The notes beneath the pieces were generated by a model. The model saw only the letters and a program-made list of their open reading frames with translations, searched no databases and was not told the origin of the DNA. From contig CBDFGJ010000003.1 in NCBI GenBank assembly GCA_965247035.1, positions 1,178,001-1,242,000 of the forward strand: a stretch of 64,000 nt of DNA, written 5' to 3'. Positions 8,366 to 18,037 of the stretch are shown in pieces (the stretch's first letter is position 1; each line of letters opens with the position of its first letter). This DNA is from Azophilus sp965247035 (GTDB lineage Bacteria; Pseudomonadota; Gammaproteobacteria; Pseudomonadales; Azotimanducaceae). The translations under genes were made by a program, and so were the position numbers.

Positions 8366-9169
8366 ATGGCGGCAGTAGAGAAATTTCTGTCTTTCGGCTA
8401 CGAAGTGCTGGTGGAAGCCGGTGCCTTGGCCGCAGGCCACTTTCGCCGCTGCACACCGGTTGCGAACAAGGACCAGGGCGGAGGCTTTGACCCGGTAACG
8501 GAGGCGGACAAGGCGGTGGAGGCGCACATCCGACACCGCATTGAGGCGCGTTATCCCAGCCACGGGATCGTTGGCGAAGAATACGGCGCAACCGCTGGCG
8601 CATCGGCGTGGTCTTGGATTGTGGATCCCATTGACGGCACACGGGCGTTTATGATCGGCCTGCCGGTGTGGGGCTGCCTGCTCGGGTTGCTGCGCGATGG
8701 GGAGCCGGTTGCCGGTTTCATGCATCAGCCCATCGTCGGCGAGACCTTTTGGGGCGATGGCGAATGCGCTTGGGTGGTCCGGGATGGCGAGCGCCGGGCC
8801 ATTCGCGTTCGCGCCGAAGCCGTGCTTTCCGAGGCTGTGCTGGTGGCCACCCATCCATTGATGTTTGGCGACGAAGACCGCAGGCGTTTTGAAGGTTTGG
8901 CGGCGCGGGTGCGGATGATGCGCTACGGCGGAGATTGCTACAATTATTGCCTGCTGGCCCACGGTCTGTTGGATATCGTAGTTGAAGATCAGCTTCAATC
9001 TTACGATATCCTGCCTTTAGTGCCGATTGTGCGGGGCGCTGGTGGCTGCATTACCGATATCTCCGGCGCTTCGCCCACGGGAACGTCAATGGTGGTTGCC
9101 GCCGCCAATGAGACCTTGCATCGTTCAGCGATGGCGGCAATGCAGGGGGCAAAGGTTGAGCTGGCCTAG
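8366..9169 (+). CDS. Inositol monophosphatase-family phosphatase (histidinol-phosphatase HisN-like)
   Basis: 267 aa, normal length. Metal-binding motifs of the Li-sensitive phosphatase family are complete: FDPVTEADKAVE, GEEYG (about residue 71), WIVDPIDGTRAF (about 87-98), GGDCYNYCLLAHG and YDILPLVPIVRGAGG. The overall pattern is closest to HisN-type histidinol-phosphate phosphatases, but family members also hydrolyse inositol phosphates, PAP or sugar phosphates. Context is a catabolic-looking cluster rather than his genes, so the histidine role is uncertain. ATG at 8366 with a weak ribosome site. Confidence 0.8.
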   Translation: MAAVEKFLSFGYEVLVEAGALAAGHFRRCTPVANKDQGGGFDPVTEADKAVEAHIRHRIEARYPSHGIVGEEYGATAGASAWSWIVDPIDGTRAFMIGLPVWGCLLGLLRDGEPVAGFMHQPIVGETFWGDGECAWVVRDGERRAIRVRAEAVLSEAVLVATHPLMFGDEDRRRFEGLAARVRMMRYGGDCYNYCLLAHGLLDIVVEDQLQSYDILPLVPIVRGAGGCITDISGASPTGTSMVVAAANETLHRSAMAAMQGAKVELA

Positions 9170-9229
9170 AGTTCTGAGCGACCGGGTATTTGTGGGCCAC
9201 CATTAGTATAGAAAACAAGGGAGCAACAA

Positions 9230-10099
9230 ATGATGGAATTGGCGGGAAAGACGGCGTTTATCACCGGAGGCGCAAGTGGGCTTGGCCTTGCGATGGCGCG
9301 GGCGTTCGCTAGTGCCGGCATGAAGGTCGCCATTACGGATGTAGAGCAAGCCTCCATGGATCGGGTGGCCGACGAGTTCTCCGACAGCAATTCGGTGGTG
9401 ATGGTGATTAAGGCCGATGTGAGCAACAGAGAGGATATGGACCGGGCCGCGCAGCAAGCGTTTGACCGTCTTGGCAACGTCCACATCCTTTGCAACAACG
9501 CCGGCGTTGCCGTCTCCAAGAATGTTGCCGAGATGACTCAGCAGGATTGGGATTGGGTCATGGGCGTCGATCTTGATGGCGTCATCAATGGCGTACAGTT
9601 GTTCGTGCCGCACATGATCGCGCACGGGGAAGGTGGCCATGTGGTGAATACGGCTTCCATCGCCGGGCTCATCGGGGTGCCAAATTTGGTTGCCTACAAC
9701 GCGGCCAAGTTTGCTGTTGTGGGCATCAGCGAATCGATGCGACAGGATCTTGCGGCCCATGGTGTCAGCGTGTCCGTGCTTTGCCCTGGTCTCGTCAACA
9801 CCGGCATCTTCAAATCGGAGCGAAATCGACCAGATTCGCTCGGTGGCGCGGCTAGCTCGGAACTCTCGGACGAGGAAAGAGAGGCAATGCGCAAAGCTAG
9901 CGGTCTGGACAACGCGCAAATGGTGGAACCCGACTTGATTGGCGAAATGGTTTTGCACGCCGTTCGCAATCAGATCTTTTACATCGTTTCGCACAAGGAA
10001 TTTCAACCGGTGGTGGAAGCCCGATACAAGGAAATCAACTCGGCGTTTGATCTTTGGGCGGAATTTAAAGCCGCCCAAGTGTCGGCGTCAATGCACTAA
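9230..10099 (+). CDS. Short-chain dehydrogenase/reductase
   Basis: 289 aa. Classical SDR: nucleotide-binding TGGASGLG (about residues 12-19), ADVS, NNAG, catalytic Ser in NTASIAG and YNAAK (Tyr and Lys). The C-terminal extension is typical of lipid or xenobiotic alcohol dehydrogenases. gggag lies 6 bp before the first of two adjacent ATGs. Last complete gene of the 4.8-10.1 kb cluster; the next gene is only a stub, so the operon was probably longer once. Substrate unknown. Confidence 0.9.
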   Translation: MMELAGKTAFITGGASGLGLAMARAFASAGMKVAITDVEQASMDRVADEFSDSNSVVMVIKADVSNREDMDRAAQQAFDRLGNVHILCNNAGVAVSKNVAEMTQQDWDWVMGVDLDGVINGVQLFVPHMIAHGEGGHVVNTASIAGLIGVPNLVAYNAAKFAVVGISESMRQDLAAHGVSVSVLCPGLVNTGIFKSERNRPDSLGGAASSELSDEEREAMRKASGLDNAQMVEPDLIGEMVLHAVRNQIFYIVSHKEFQPVVEARYKEINSAFDLWAEFKAAQVSASMH

Positions 10100-10116
10100 G
10101 CAGATTGGAGGCTCTC

Positions 10117-10167
10117 ATGCCGAAAACGGGAAAAATGGCGTTCGTGGTTGAAAATACGGATATGTAG
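10117..10167 (+). pseudogene. 16-codon stub of a truncated gene at the island junction
   Basis: attggagg and 7 bp precede an ATG that opens MPKTGKMAFVVENTDM then TAG. A well-placed ribosome site so close behind the SDR implies a real gene start whose body is missing. MxAFVVEN resembles openings of zinc-type alcohol dehydrogenases, but that is a guess. Composition shifts to A+T-rich immediately after it, so I read this as the left junction of the defence island. Confidence 0.45.
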
Positions 10168-10292
10168 TCGTTAACGGGTCAAAAAACAACCAATTAACGA
10201 CAGTATATAAAACTTACTTCCACAAAAAGATGTAGAGACAGGGTGCCCGCGATTACATGTGAGTTGTCGGACACGCACCTAGTGGAGTGCTA

Positions 10293-13200
10293 ATGGATTA
10301 TAGCATCGAACGCAAACGACTTGTCGGCTGGCTACGCCGGCAAATGATCGGTTCTGTTTCTGCTGGGAATACTTTACAGGGCATAGCACCATTGGAGCGT
10401 TACCCCTGCGGCAAACTTTACCCGGTGATTAATGATCAAGAGGGTGTAGACCCTGCTGCTGAGGATGATGCTGATGACTATAGTGCGCTTGGCGAGGAGA
10501 GCGGTGCATCAGATGCGGTAGAAGAAACGGTAAGGCCTCGCCGTTATGTTGCACCCTCGGCGGTCGGCTTTTCTTTTTTTGCCCGTGGGGATGATCTCGA
10601 GTTTCATGTGTGTTGTTCGGCGGTGCGTTATACCCGCATTGGTGAGCGCGATGAAAAAGGGCGTTTCAGCCAAAGGGAGTTTCAACGAATTCCCCTCGGT
10701 GGGGATGAGGAAGCAGTCACCTTTACCACGAATAACCGTGTTGATGTGCTACGGGATAACGAGGCTGTGTATCTCGCTGGCTTGGATGTGCAGTGGCGGC
10801 CTTATGCCGACGGCTGGATTATCACGGTGTCGCTGTTTAATAAGCAAGTATGGTCAGAGAACGATGAGTGGGATGAGCGTGCGAGCCGAACTTTGTTCGA
10901 AGTGAATCTCAATTGTTTTATTGATCACGGTGTTGTAGGTGATTATCCCCGTGTCGAATACAGCTTGCTCAATGAAGAAGAACAAGAGATCGAATTGCAA
11001 TACAAACACCGGAAGATCTACGCGATTGGCCATGGCGCTGCGGTTGACTGGGATGAAAGGGCAGGCAAGGTCGTGCAAATATCCTCGGACTTTATGCCGA
11101 TGGTGGAAGTCCCTCAGGTGACCGCAGATGTTGCTGGCGACAATAATAACATTCTTCAAATGGCCACTTTGGCGTCTTGCTGGCAGGCTACCCCAGAGAC
11201 TGTGTCGGGATTGGATCAGTTTGTTGAGAATTACGCTGTGTGGGTAAGCCAACAGAAGACGGTGTTAAGTGAGCTTGACGCTCATGAGGGTAATGCCGGA
11301 CAACGTATTACTGACCGTATGGAGCAAACCCTGAAACGGATGCGAAGAGGGGTTCAATTAATTGCCAAGGATTTGACAGTGGCTTTGGCGTTCTCGCTAG
11401 CGAATCAGTCCATGCTGGATCAGATGCGGCAGGTTGATAGGGTGGAGAGTAAGCAAAAAGCGGATGAGAAATATGCCTGGCGTCCGTTTCAGTTAGCTTT
11501 TCTATTAACCGTGATGGAATCCAGTATTAAGGACGAGGATGAGTTCCGCGATATCGTTGATTTGATTTGGTTCCCTACCGGTGGCGGCAAAACCGAAGCC
11601 TATTTGGCGTTGATTGCATTTTTAATTGTCTGGCGAAGGCTTACGCATAGCACATCAGGTGGCGGTACGGTTGTGCTGATGCGTTACACATTACGCCTGT
11701 TAACCTCGCAGCAATATCTGCGTGCTGCTCGGCTGATTTGTGCGTTGGATATTATCAGGCAGCAAACGCCTGCTTTGGGTGAAGAGCCGATTACGATCGG
11801 TATGTGGGTGGGGGTTGCTACCAGCCCGAATTCTTTCAAGGTCGCCTGCGAACAAGTGGATAAAATTGCCGCCGGTAAACAAGAGGCGGCTCGCAGTTTA
11901 GTGCTGGATGCTTGCCCATGGTGTGGGCAAGCTTTTGAGGGTATTAAACATTATATTGCCAAGCCTAATGCCTTTAAGTTTTGTTGCTGTAATGACGACT
12001 GTCATTTTGGTAAAGCAGGCACTGGCGTTATTCCCTGTAATGTTGTGGATGAGGCCTTATACAAAGAGCCCCCGACCTTGCTCGTCGCGACCATTGATAA
12101 GTTCGCTCGTCTTGCCTGGGAAGAGCGCGCGGGAGCCTTTTTAGGCGGCAGCAACAAAATGCGCCCCCCTGAGCTTATCATTCAGGATGAATTACATCTC
12201 ATCGCTGGGGCGCTGGGTTCGGTGGCTGGGGTTTATGAGTCCGCTTTATATACGGTTCTACAGCAAAGAGGTTGTTTCCCTAAGTATGTGGCATCAACGG
12301 CAACCATCCGTATGGCTGAGCAACAAGTGAAACGTATTTATGGCGCTGAGTTGGCGGTGTTTCCGCCGCCGGGGCTCGATTGCGATGATTCTTATTTTGC
12401 GAAGACCGTCAAACTTTCGGTGCGGCCAGGGCGATTGTATGTCGGTTATTTTGCGCCGTCGTTGGATCAACAGCATTGTATGGCACCGTTAGCAGCTGCG
12501 TTGTTGGCAGCCCCAGAGGCTGTTTTTGGCCCCGATGCTCAGGAACGCGAGGCCTTATTAGAAGCCTGGTGGTCGCAGGTGGTGTATCACGGCAGTTTGA
12601 AGGGAGTGGGTAATAGTCGCAATGCTTTCAATATTAATGTGCGGGAGATTTTTAGCCGATTGATTGAGGAAGCTGAATCAACCTGCAACAAGGTGACCAG
12701 GCCGTTGCCGGAGTTGGCGGAATTAACCAGTCGGTCCAGCGCAGAACAAAATGCGCGCACGTTTGCGCAATTGAAGTTAACTCGTGGGCAGGAGGACTGC
12801 CTCGATGCGGTGTTGGCTACCAATATGGTGTCTGTGGGGCTGGATGTTCCACGACTCGCGTTGATGGTCATCAATGGCCAGCCGTTAACAACGGCAGAGT
12901 ATATCCAGGCGAGTAGCCGAGTAGGCCGGAGTGATGTGCCGGGGATTGTCTGTATGAATTACTATCGAAGTAGTGCGCGCAATGTATCGCATTTTGAGAA
13001 CTTTCGTCCTTATCATGAATCATTCTACCGCTTTGTTGAACCGAGTAGTGTCACGCCTTATACCTATCAAGCGCGCCTAAGGGCACTGCATGCGGCTTTG
13101 GTTATTGCAGTTAGGCATAGTTGCCGCTGTTTGTTGGCTAATGATCGCGCAGCCACATTTGACCCAGAAAATCCCGAGGTAAAGAAGGTCATTCAGGATT

Positions 13201-13457
13201 TAAAACGCAGGTGTGCGATGGCGGATCCTGAGCGTAAAGAAGACATTGACAATCATATCGACAAATTGGTGGATGAGTGGCAGGCGGAGATCCGGTCTTG
13301 TGTATCGCAAAGACGGCAGCTGCACTACCAAGCTAATGATAAAGAGAGAAACAATGAGCGTTTGCTGTATAACCACACAGACAAAATAAAAGGCTTATGG
13401 CCGACTTTGCAATCGATGAGAAATGTTGAGGAAACGGCATTGTTGAAATCATTATGA
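10293..13457 (+). CDS. drmA: DrmA-like SF2 helicase of a DISARM-type system
   Basis: 1054 aa; ATG at 10293 with gtggag upstream. Helicase motifs: Walker A FPTGGGKTEAYLAL (about residue 428), a Cys cluster CPWCGQ...CCCNDDC (about 543-570) that may bind zinc, Walker B-like IIQDELHLIAG, STATI, and the C-terminal NMVSVGLDVPRLALMVINGQ and YIQASSRVGR. Long acidic N-terminal region. DrmA with DrmB is the core of DISARM anti-phage systems. Its stop overlaps drmB (ATGA). It starts a tight five-gene operon. No methylase or phospholipase D gene (drmC) is adjacent, unlike described DISARM classes. More A+T-rich than the flanks, as expected of transferred DNA. Confidence 0.85.
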   Translation: MDYSIERKRLVGWLRRQMIGSVSAGNTLQGIAPLERYPCGKLYPVINDQEGVDPAAEDDADDYSALGEESGASDAVEETVRPRRYVAPSAVGFSFFARGDDLEFHVCCSAVRYTRIGERDEKGRFSQREFQRIPLGGDEEAVTFTTNNRVDVLRDNEAVYLAGLDVQWRPYADGWIITVSLFNKQVWSENDEWDERASRTLFEVNLNCFIDHGVVGDYPRVEYSLLNEEEQEIELQYKHRKIYAIGHGAAVDWDERAGKVVQISSDFMPMVEVPQVTADVAGDNNNILQMATLASCWQATPETVSGLDQFVENYAVWVSQQKTVLSELDAHEGNAGQRITDRMEQTLKRMRRGVQLIAKDLTVALAFSLANQSMLDQMRQVDRVESKQKADEKYAWRPFQLAFLLTVMESSIKDEDEFRDIVDLIWFPTGGGKTEAYLALIAFLIVWRRLTHSTSGGGTVVLMRYTLRLLTSQQYLRAARLICALDIIRQQTPALGEEPITIGMWVGVATSPNSFKVACEQVDKIAAGKQEAARSLVLDACPWCGQAFEGIKHYIAKPNAFKFCCCNDDCHFGKAGTGVIPCNVVDEALYKEPPTLLVATIDKFARLAWEERAGAFLGGSNKMRPPELIIQDELHLIAGALGSVAGVYESALYTVLQQRGCFPKYVASTATIRMAEQQVKRIYGAELAVFPPPGLDCDDSYFAKTVKLSVRPGRLYVGYFAPSLDQQHCMAPLAAALLAAPEAVFGPDAQEREALLEAWWSQVVYHGSLKGVGNSRNAFNINVREIFSRLIEEAESTCNKVTRPLPELAELTSRSSAEQNARTFAQLKLTRGQEDCLDAVLATNMVSVGLDVPRLALMVINGQPLTTAEYIQASSRVGRSDVPGIVCMNYYRSSARNVSHFENFRPYHESFYRFVEPSSVTPYTYQARLRALHAALVIAVRHSCRCLLANDRAATFDPENPEVKKVIQDLKRRCAMADPERKEDIDNHIDKLVDEWQAEIRSCVSQRRQLHYQANDKERNNERLLYNHTDKIKGLWPTLQSMRNVEETALLKSL

Positions 13458-15286
13458 GCAATAAAGAATTTTTGCCGGTTCGGCTTTCACATCTACTAAG
13501 GCACTGTTCGGTTGGTGCGGTGGTGCGTGGCCCGGAATATCTATTGTCTGTAATGGATATCACCCATTGGACGGATAGACATGGTGAGGTGGCCGCAGAG
13601 GAAATTACCTACATTGAACAGGTGAAATCTGCTTTGGAAATTTCCCATGTGTTACGTAAGCCGCCGGTTGCGCAAGAGCGTGACAACGGAGAAATAGACG
13701 GTGTCTGTGTGCCCGCTGTTCGCTTCCCTTTATGGATGAGTTGCCCTCGCTGTGGGCTGCTGCATTACAAGCCTTGGCGTGGTTTAGCCAAAGAGGAGCA
13801 CCCGCGATGTCATGAAACTGATGCTAAAAAGTGTACGAAGCGTCCGCCGTTAGAGCAGGTGCCTTGGGTGTTAGTGCATGAGGAGGGGCATCTAACGGAT
13901 GTGCCCTGGCATTATTTGACGCATCGAGACGCTGTGACGGCCGAGCAAAAACAATGCAAAGCAGACTGGCAGCAGCCTTATCTGCAGATGGGTAATCCGA
14001 AAGGGAAAAAAAGGCAGTTACGTTGTTTGCGTCCGGGTTGCGCTGCTAAAGCTACTTTTAATGATCGGGTTCCTATTCAGTATGAAGGCTGGCAGCAACC
14101 CTGGCTATCGCAGCCGGCCACTGAACTCGATAAAATGGCTTCCATTGTAGAAATTACCGATACCCGAGTCCATTCACCCGTTACTGCCAATGCATTGGTT
14201 ATCCCACCTGAGTCTCGAATCCGCAAAGGTTCGGTGGTGGATCGAGTCTATTCTACGTCTCAGTTACGCAAGAAAATTGAGCAGGCCAGAACGCCATTGG
14301 CTAAAAAGTCTGTATTTCAGACTATCGCGAGAGAGTTGCGTTGCAGGGTTGATAAATTAAAGGAAGCACTTGCCGAGATTGAAAGAGGGTATCCACTCTA
14401 CGGTGCTGAAGTTACACCTGGATTACTCTTGGAGAGTGAATATCAAGCATTCATGGGTGAGTTGCCAGACCTTGCTGAAGATGAGGATTTCGTTCCAAGG
14501 CACTATAGCAGGGAGTGGAAGTCGCTCTTATCTACGCTAGATAAAACCTCGAAAGTCAGGCCCATTGTGCAATCTATTGATCATCTGGTAGAGGTTAGTC
14601 GCTTAAAAGAAATCATGGTGATGAAAGGGTTTCAGCGATTGAACGGTAAGATCGTACCGCCAGACATTTTAGGTCATAGCGATTGGTTGCCTGCGCTGGA
14701 ACTTTATGGTGAGGGTGTCTTTTTTAGTTTTAGTGAAGAGGCCTTGGCCGAATGGGAACTAAACCCCAAGGTTGTAGAAAGAGCTAATCAACTAAGAATA
14801 CGATTTGTTCAGGCTGATATGAGTTTTGCCCAGGAACCTATTGTTGACCCTCGTTTTATATTGCTTCACACATTATCACATTTGTTGATCCGGCAGTTGG
14901 AGTCGCAAGCGGGATACCCGGCATCTTCCCTTAAAGAACGCATTTATTCTGCCAAGGGCGCTGGATTACCAATGGCTGGGATACTCATTTATGTCGCTGT
15001 ACCTGATGTGGTTGGGTCATTGGGAGGGCTCGCTGAATTGGCGGAGCCACGACGTTTCTTGAGGTTGATAAGCAGTGTTTTTGATCATGCAGGCTGGTGT
15101 TCTATCGACCCGGTTTGTTCAGAGCATGAAGGCCAAGGGCCTGGTTTGCTGAATCGTTCGGCTTGTCATGCCTGTTCTTTGGTGCCGGAACCGAGTTGTG
15201 CTTACAGAAATGTTCTTCTGGATAGAATTTTTGTTAAGGGAGATGTCGATAAAGGTATTCCCTCATTCTTAGGTTTTCAAGGATGA
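13454..15286 (+). CDS. drmB: DrmB-like DUF1998 protein
   Basis: 610 aa, overlapping the drmA stop by 4 bp (translational coupling). N-terminal LLRHCSVGAVVRGP; zinc-ribbon-like Cys pairs (SCPRCGLLHYKPW, later RCH and KCT); C-terminal DUF1998 with LLHTLSHLLIRQLE and a final Cys set SACHACSLVPEPSC. DUF1998 proteins accompany a helicase partner; in DISARM, DrmB joins DrmA. The family call is good. Function in this variant is inferred. Confidence 0.85.
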   Translation: MSNKEFLPVRLSHLLRHCSVGAVVRGPEYLLSVMDITHWTDRHGEVAAEEITYIEQVKSALEISHVLRKPPVAQERDNGEIDGVCVPAVRFPLWMSCPRCGLLHYKPWRGLAKEEHPRCHETDAKKCTKRPPLEQVPWVLVHEEGHLTDVPWHYLTHRDAVTAEQKQCKADWQQPYLQMGNPKGKKRQLRCLRPGCAAKATFNDRVPIQYEGWQQPWLSQPATELDKMASIVEITDTRVHSPVTANALVIPPESRIRKGSVVDRVYSTSQLRKKIEQARTPLAKKSVFQTIARELRCRVDKLKEALAEIERGYPLYGAEVTPGLLLESEYQAFMGELPDLAEDEDFVPRHYSREWKSLLSTLDKTSKVRPIVQSIDHLVEVSRLKEIMVMKGFQRLNGKIVPPDILGHSDWLPALELYGEGVFFSFSEEALAEWELNPKVVERANQLRIRFVQADMSFAQEPIVDPRFILLHTLSHLLIRQLESQAGYPASSLKERIYSAKGAGLPMAGILIYVAVPDVVGSLGGLAELAEPRRFLRLISSVFDHAGWCSIDPVCSEHEGQGPGLLNRSACHACSLVPEPSCAYRNVLLDRIFVKGDVDKGIPSFLGFQG

Positions 15287-15294
15287 ATTAACCG

Positions 15295-16467
15295 ATGGCC
15301 AAACGTCGATTTCAATTGCCGGGTATTCAAGACTTGAGTAAAGAACAGGAGGATGCTCGGGCACTGCCGATGGAGGGGCAGCACTTAATTGTTGGCGGCC
15401 CCGGTACAGGAAAATCGATTCTTGCTTTGTTGCGTGCTAGGCGATTGGCTCAGGAGGGTATTGAGTATATTTTTTTGGTTTATAACCACCTTCTTAATGA
15501 GTCGAGCAGGCAGCTTTTAGATGGAAGTTTGATAAGCAGGACGTGGAATAGCTGGTTTACTCGTTTATATCAAGAGACCATTGATGCGCCGCTTCCTACC
15601 ATTCAAGCTCAGGGCGGAAGTCATTGGAGGCCAACGGACTGGATAGCTGTACTAGATAGCATATCAAATGTTGAGCTGGAAACCAGAAAGACAACACTTG
15701 TGGTCGATGAGGGGCAGGATATGCCACCTGAATTTTATCGAGCATTAGTGAATCTTGGATTTAAGAACTTTTTTGTGATGGCTGATCAGAACCAGCAGAT
15801 TACTGACGGTTTAAATAGTACTCGGCGAGATATTGAAACCGCGCTGGGTGTCGAAACAAATGAAGTTATAGAGCTAACCAATAATTATAGAAATAAGTAT
15901 CCTATCGCGAGGCTTGCTAGGAAGTTTTACACTGGTGACCCTGCGAGTCCGCCGCCGGAACTACCTCCGATGCCGATGAGTCCAGTTAAAATCCCTCTTT
16001 ATCATGAATATGATGTGCAGGATTTTGGTGGGTTGATTAGACGGATAATGAAAACTGCCGACAGAGACCCTTCCAAATTGATTGGTATTCTAACTTTCAA
16101 TAATGAAGATCGAAAAAAATATGTTGAGGCATTGCAATCCTGTCTTGTGAATCTGGATAACCCCAAGCCAATTATCAATACGTTCTCAACAGATGAGAGG
16201 AACGATGTGAATTTTGGTCAGGGTGGTATTCTGGTGATTAATGCACAGATATGTAAAGGCCTAGAATTTGATACAGTTTTTATAGCAGATATTAATAGTT
16301 TTATCTGTGATGAAAGAAATGTAGATAATGTGGATAATGTTAAGCGCCTGTTTTATGTCATGGTCGCGCGCGCAATTGACCGTGTGATTTTTCTCAAGAA
16401 ACGAGGCAAAGATTGTCCGGTTGATAGTATATTACCAGTTGATAAAGCTATTTTGGAGAGAAACTAA
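15295..16467 (+). CDS. SF1 UvrD-like helicase/ATPase of the DISARM-like operon
   Basis: 390 aa, short for a UvrD-type enzyme. Walker A GGPGTGKS (about residues 34-41), Walker B LVVDEGQDMP (about 137), ADQNQQI (motif III), NNYRNKYP, ICKGLEFD (motif V) and RLFYVMVARAID (motif VI). No nuclease domain seen. Begins 8 bp after drmB; its stop overlaps the next start (TAATG). It is not a standard DISARM subunit, and a second helicase with NERD domain follows two genes later, so the two may act together. Confidence 0.8.
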   Translation: MAKRRFQLPGIQDLSKEQEDARALPMEGQHLIVGGPGTGKSILALLRARRLAQEGIEYIFLVYNHLLNESSRQLLDGSLISRTWNSWFTRLYQETIDAPLPTIQAQGGSHWRPTDWIAVLDSISNVELETRKTTLVVDEGQDMPPEFYRALVNLGFKNFFVMADQNQQITDGLNSTRRDIETALGVETNEVIELTNNYRNKYPIARLARKFYTGDPASPPPELPPMPMSPVKIPLYHEYDVQDFGGLIRRIMKTADRDPSKLIGILTFNNEDRKKYVEALQSCLVNLDNPKPIINTFSTDERNDVNFGQGGILVINAQICKGLEFDTVFIADINSFICDERNVDNVDNVKRLFYVMVARAIDRVIFLKKRGKDCPVDSILPVDKAILERN

Positions 16468-18035
16468 TGGCTGAAGATGCATATCTTTTGGGTATGGAGC
16501 CACTGGCTAAGAAGCTAACACCTGTTAAATCTTGGCATATGGTAACGAATCAGAAAAATTGTTTTTACATGATAGCCGCTGGGATGATTATGTCTCCTGA
16601 GGGGTTCGGTAAAAAGTATTATCAGGATAATGCTTCTCTGCTCCCAGGTTATTTACCGATATTTCCAAACCAAGTGCCGAAGTCCGCTATTGATTATTCA
16701 ATCAGTGAAAAAATATATTTGCTGCCGTGTATTCTTAATTTAAATCTTGTTGATTTGAGTGGCCCTGTAAAGGTTGTCACCGGCGAAGGCGATATCAAGG
16801 ATGTGAATTTTCCTGGGGAGGTGGATGATTCGTGTCAATTGATGTTAGTGCCAGCCCCATTGCCCATACGCTATCTTAGTTCGATCGTTTGCAAATCACG
16901 CGACGATAAGGTGCGGTGTGAGAAAGATGCGGCGGATTTCAATAATGTCGATTTAACTCCCTATCCTATAAAAGTGACGGCGGGTGCTTTCAAAAAGCTT
17001 AAATCACAGATTTGGCCCCCAGCATCGGTAGGGATTATTCAGCCGATCAATGTTGGCTACGATGTGCCGATGGCTGCTGGAGCGGTGATGGGGTTATTGT
17101 CAAATATGGTCGGCTTTGGCGATCTGGCAATTGAGGCCGGAAAGCTTGCGTTCGATCCGGGTGGGCCAGTACCTGAGTTGGATGCATACCCTGCTATCGC
17201 AGCATTGGGTGAATGGTTAAAGATGGGAGGGGAGATCGAAACTTCTAATATATCACAGAAGTTGTTCTGGCGTATCGTTTCCCGTGTGGCGGCGTCAAAA
17301 TTTTCATCAGATCAGGCTAGCCCGATCGATGTGGCTATAAATTATTTAGAAACCATGCCTAGTGATGATTTTGATGAGAAAACGAGGGGCTTTGGAGAAC
17401 GATTAGCTACAGATCTTCGTGGAATACTGAGTTTGGCAGATAGTACGATATCCGAAATATTTGATCGGCATCCAAAGCCAGTGTCAAGAGCAATGACCTT
17501 GTTCGTACTCCGCGAAAATATTGAGGATTTACTGGAGTTTAAAAATGCTCAGTTAACTGAAGCAGATTATATCTTGGCGGCAATTTTGTTTGCTGCCAGA
17601 GCGGGGTGGATTGACCTTGCCAAAAAGTTTCGTGATTTACCAGGGCTAAATGAAGCTGTCAGTCATAGAATGGCAGAATTAGCCCATAGAATTTCCGGTT
17701 CTCAGTTACATTTAGGCAAGCCACCGGCAAGGCCAAAATCACTAGTAGAGCTGGTTGTTCCGGGTGGTATGACTATGTCAAAGGCGCAGGAAGAGGCTGC
17801 TCTTTATATTGCGCGAGAATTGAAGTGGGATTGTATTAAAACACGTATCAATCTAGGTAAGGGAGATTATCATCTAAGCGTAACAGCTTCCGGTATACAG
17901 CTAACTTTGGATGGTGATATTAAGGCTGTGGTTACAGAGATTTTAGAAGATAAATTTGTAGAGAGATTCTTGATCACTGAGCTACCAGAAAAGGTCCAGA
18001 CTAAAGTTCGCGATAAGCTAAAGACCACTCGATAA
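16467..18035 (+). CDS. Unknown 522-aa protein of the DISARM-like operon
   Basis: No recognised family. Soluble, without signal or membrane segments. The N-terminal 170 residues look beta-rich (LLPCILNLNLVDL, QLMLVPAPLPIRYL). The middle has a Gly/Ala helix (MAAGAVMGLLSNM) and long helical stretches. The C-terminal 110 residues include a charged alpha/beta part (AQEEAALYIARELKWDC). Its start overlaps the SF1 helicase stop and it ends 2 bp before the NERD-helicase gene, so it belongs to the same unit. It could be an adaptor or effector; no catalytic motif is visible. Confidence 0.6.
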   Translation: MAEDAYLLGMEPLAKKLTPVKSWHMVTNQKNCFYMIAAGMIMSPEGFGKKYYQDNASLLPGYLPIFPNQVPKSAIDYSISEKIYLLPCILNLNLVDLSGPVKVVTGEGDIKDVNFPGEVDDSCQLMLVPAPLPIRYLSSIVCKSRDDKVRCEKDAADFNNVDLTPYPIKVTAGAFKKLKSQIWPPASVGIIQPINVGYDVPMAAGAVMGLLSNMVGFGDLAIEAGKLAFDPGGPVPELDAYPAIAALGEWLKMGGEIETSNISQKLFWRIVSRVAASKFSSDQASPIDVAINYLETMPSDDFDEKTRGFGERLATDLRGILSLADSTISEIFDRHPKPVSRAMTLFVLRENIEDLLEFKNAQLTEADYILAAILFAARAGWIDLAKKFRDLPGLNEAVSHRMAELAHRISGSQLHLGKPPARPKSLVELVVPGGMTMSKAQEEAALYIARELKWDCIKTRINLGKGDYHLSVTASGIQLTLDGDIKAVVTEILEDKFVERFLITELPEKVQTKVRDKLKTTR

Positions 18036-18037
18036 TC

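Noticed and set aside
10293..13457. Restriction subunit of type I or III system
   Set aside because: The pattern with DUF1998 next door and the C-terminal YIQASSRVGR motif fits DrmA better; no HsdM/S or Mod gene present.
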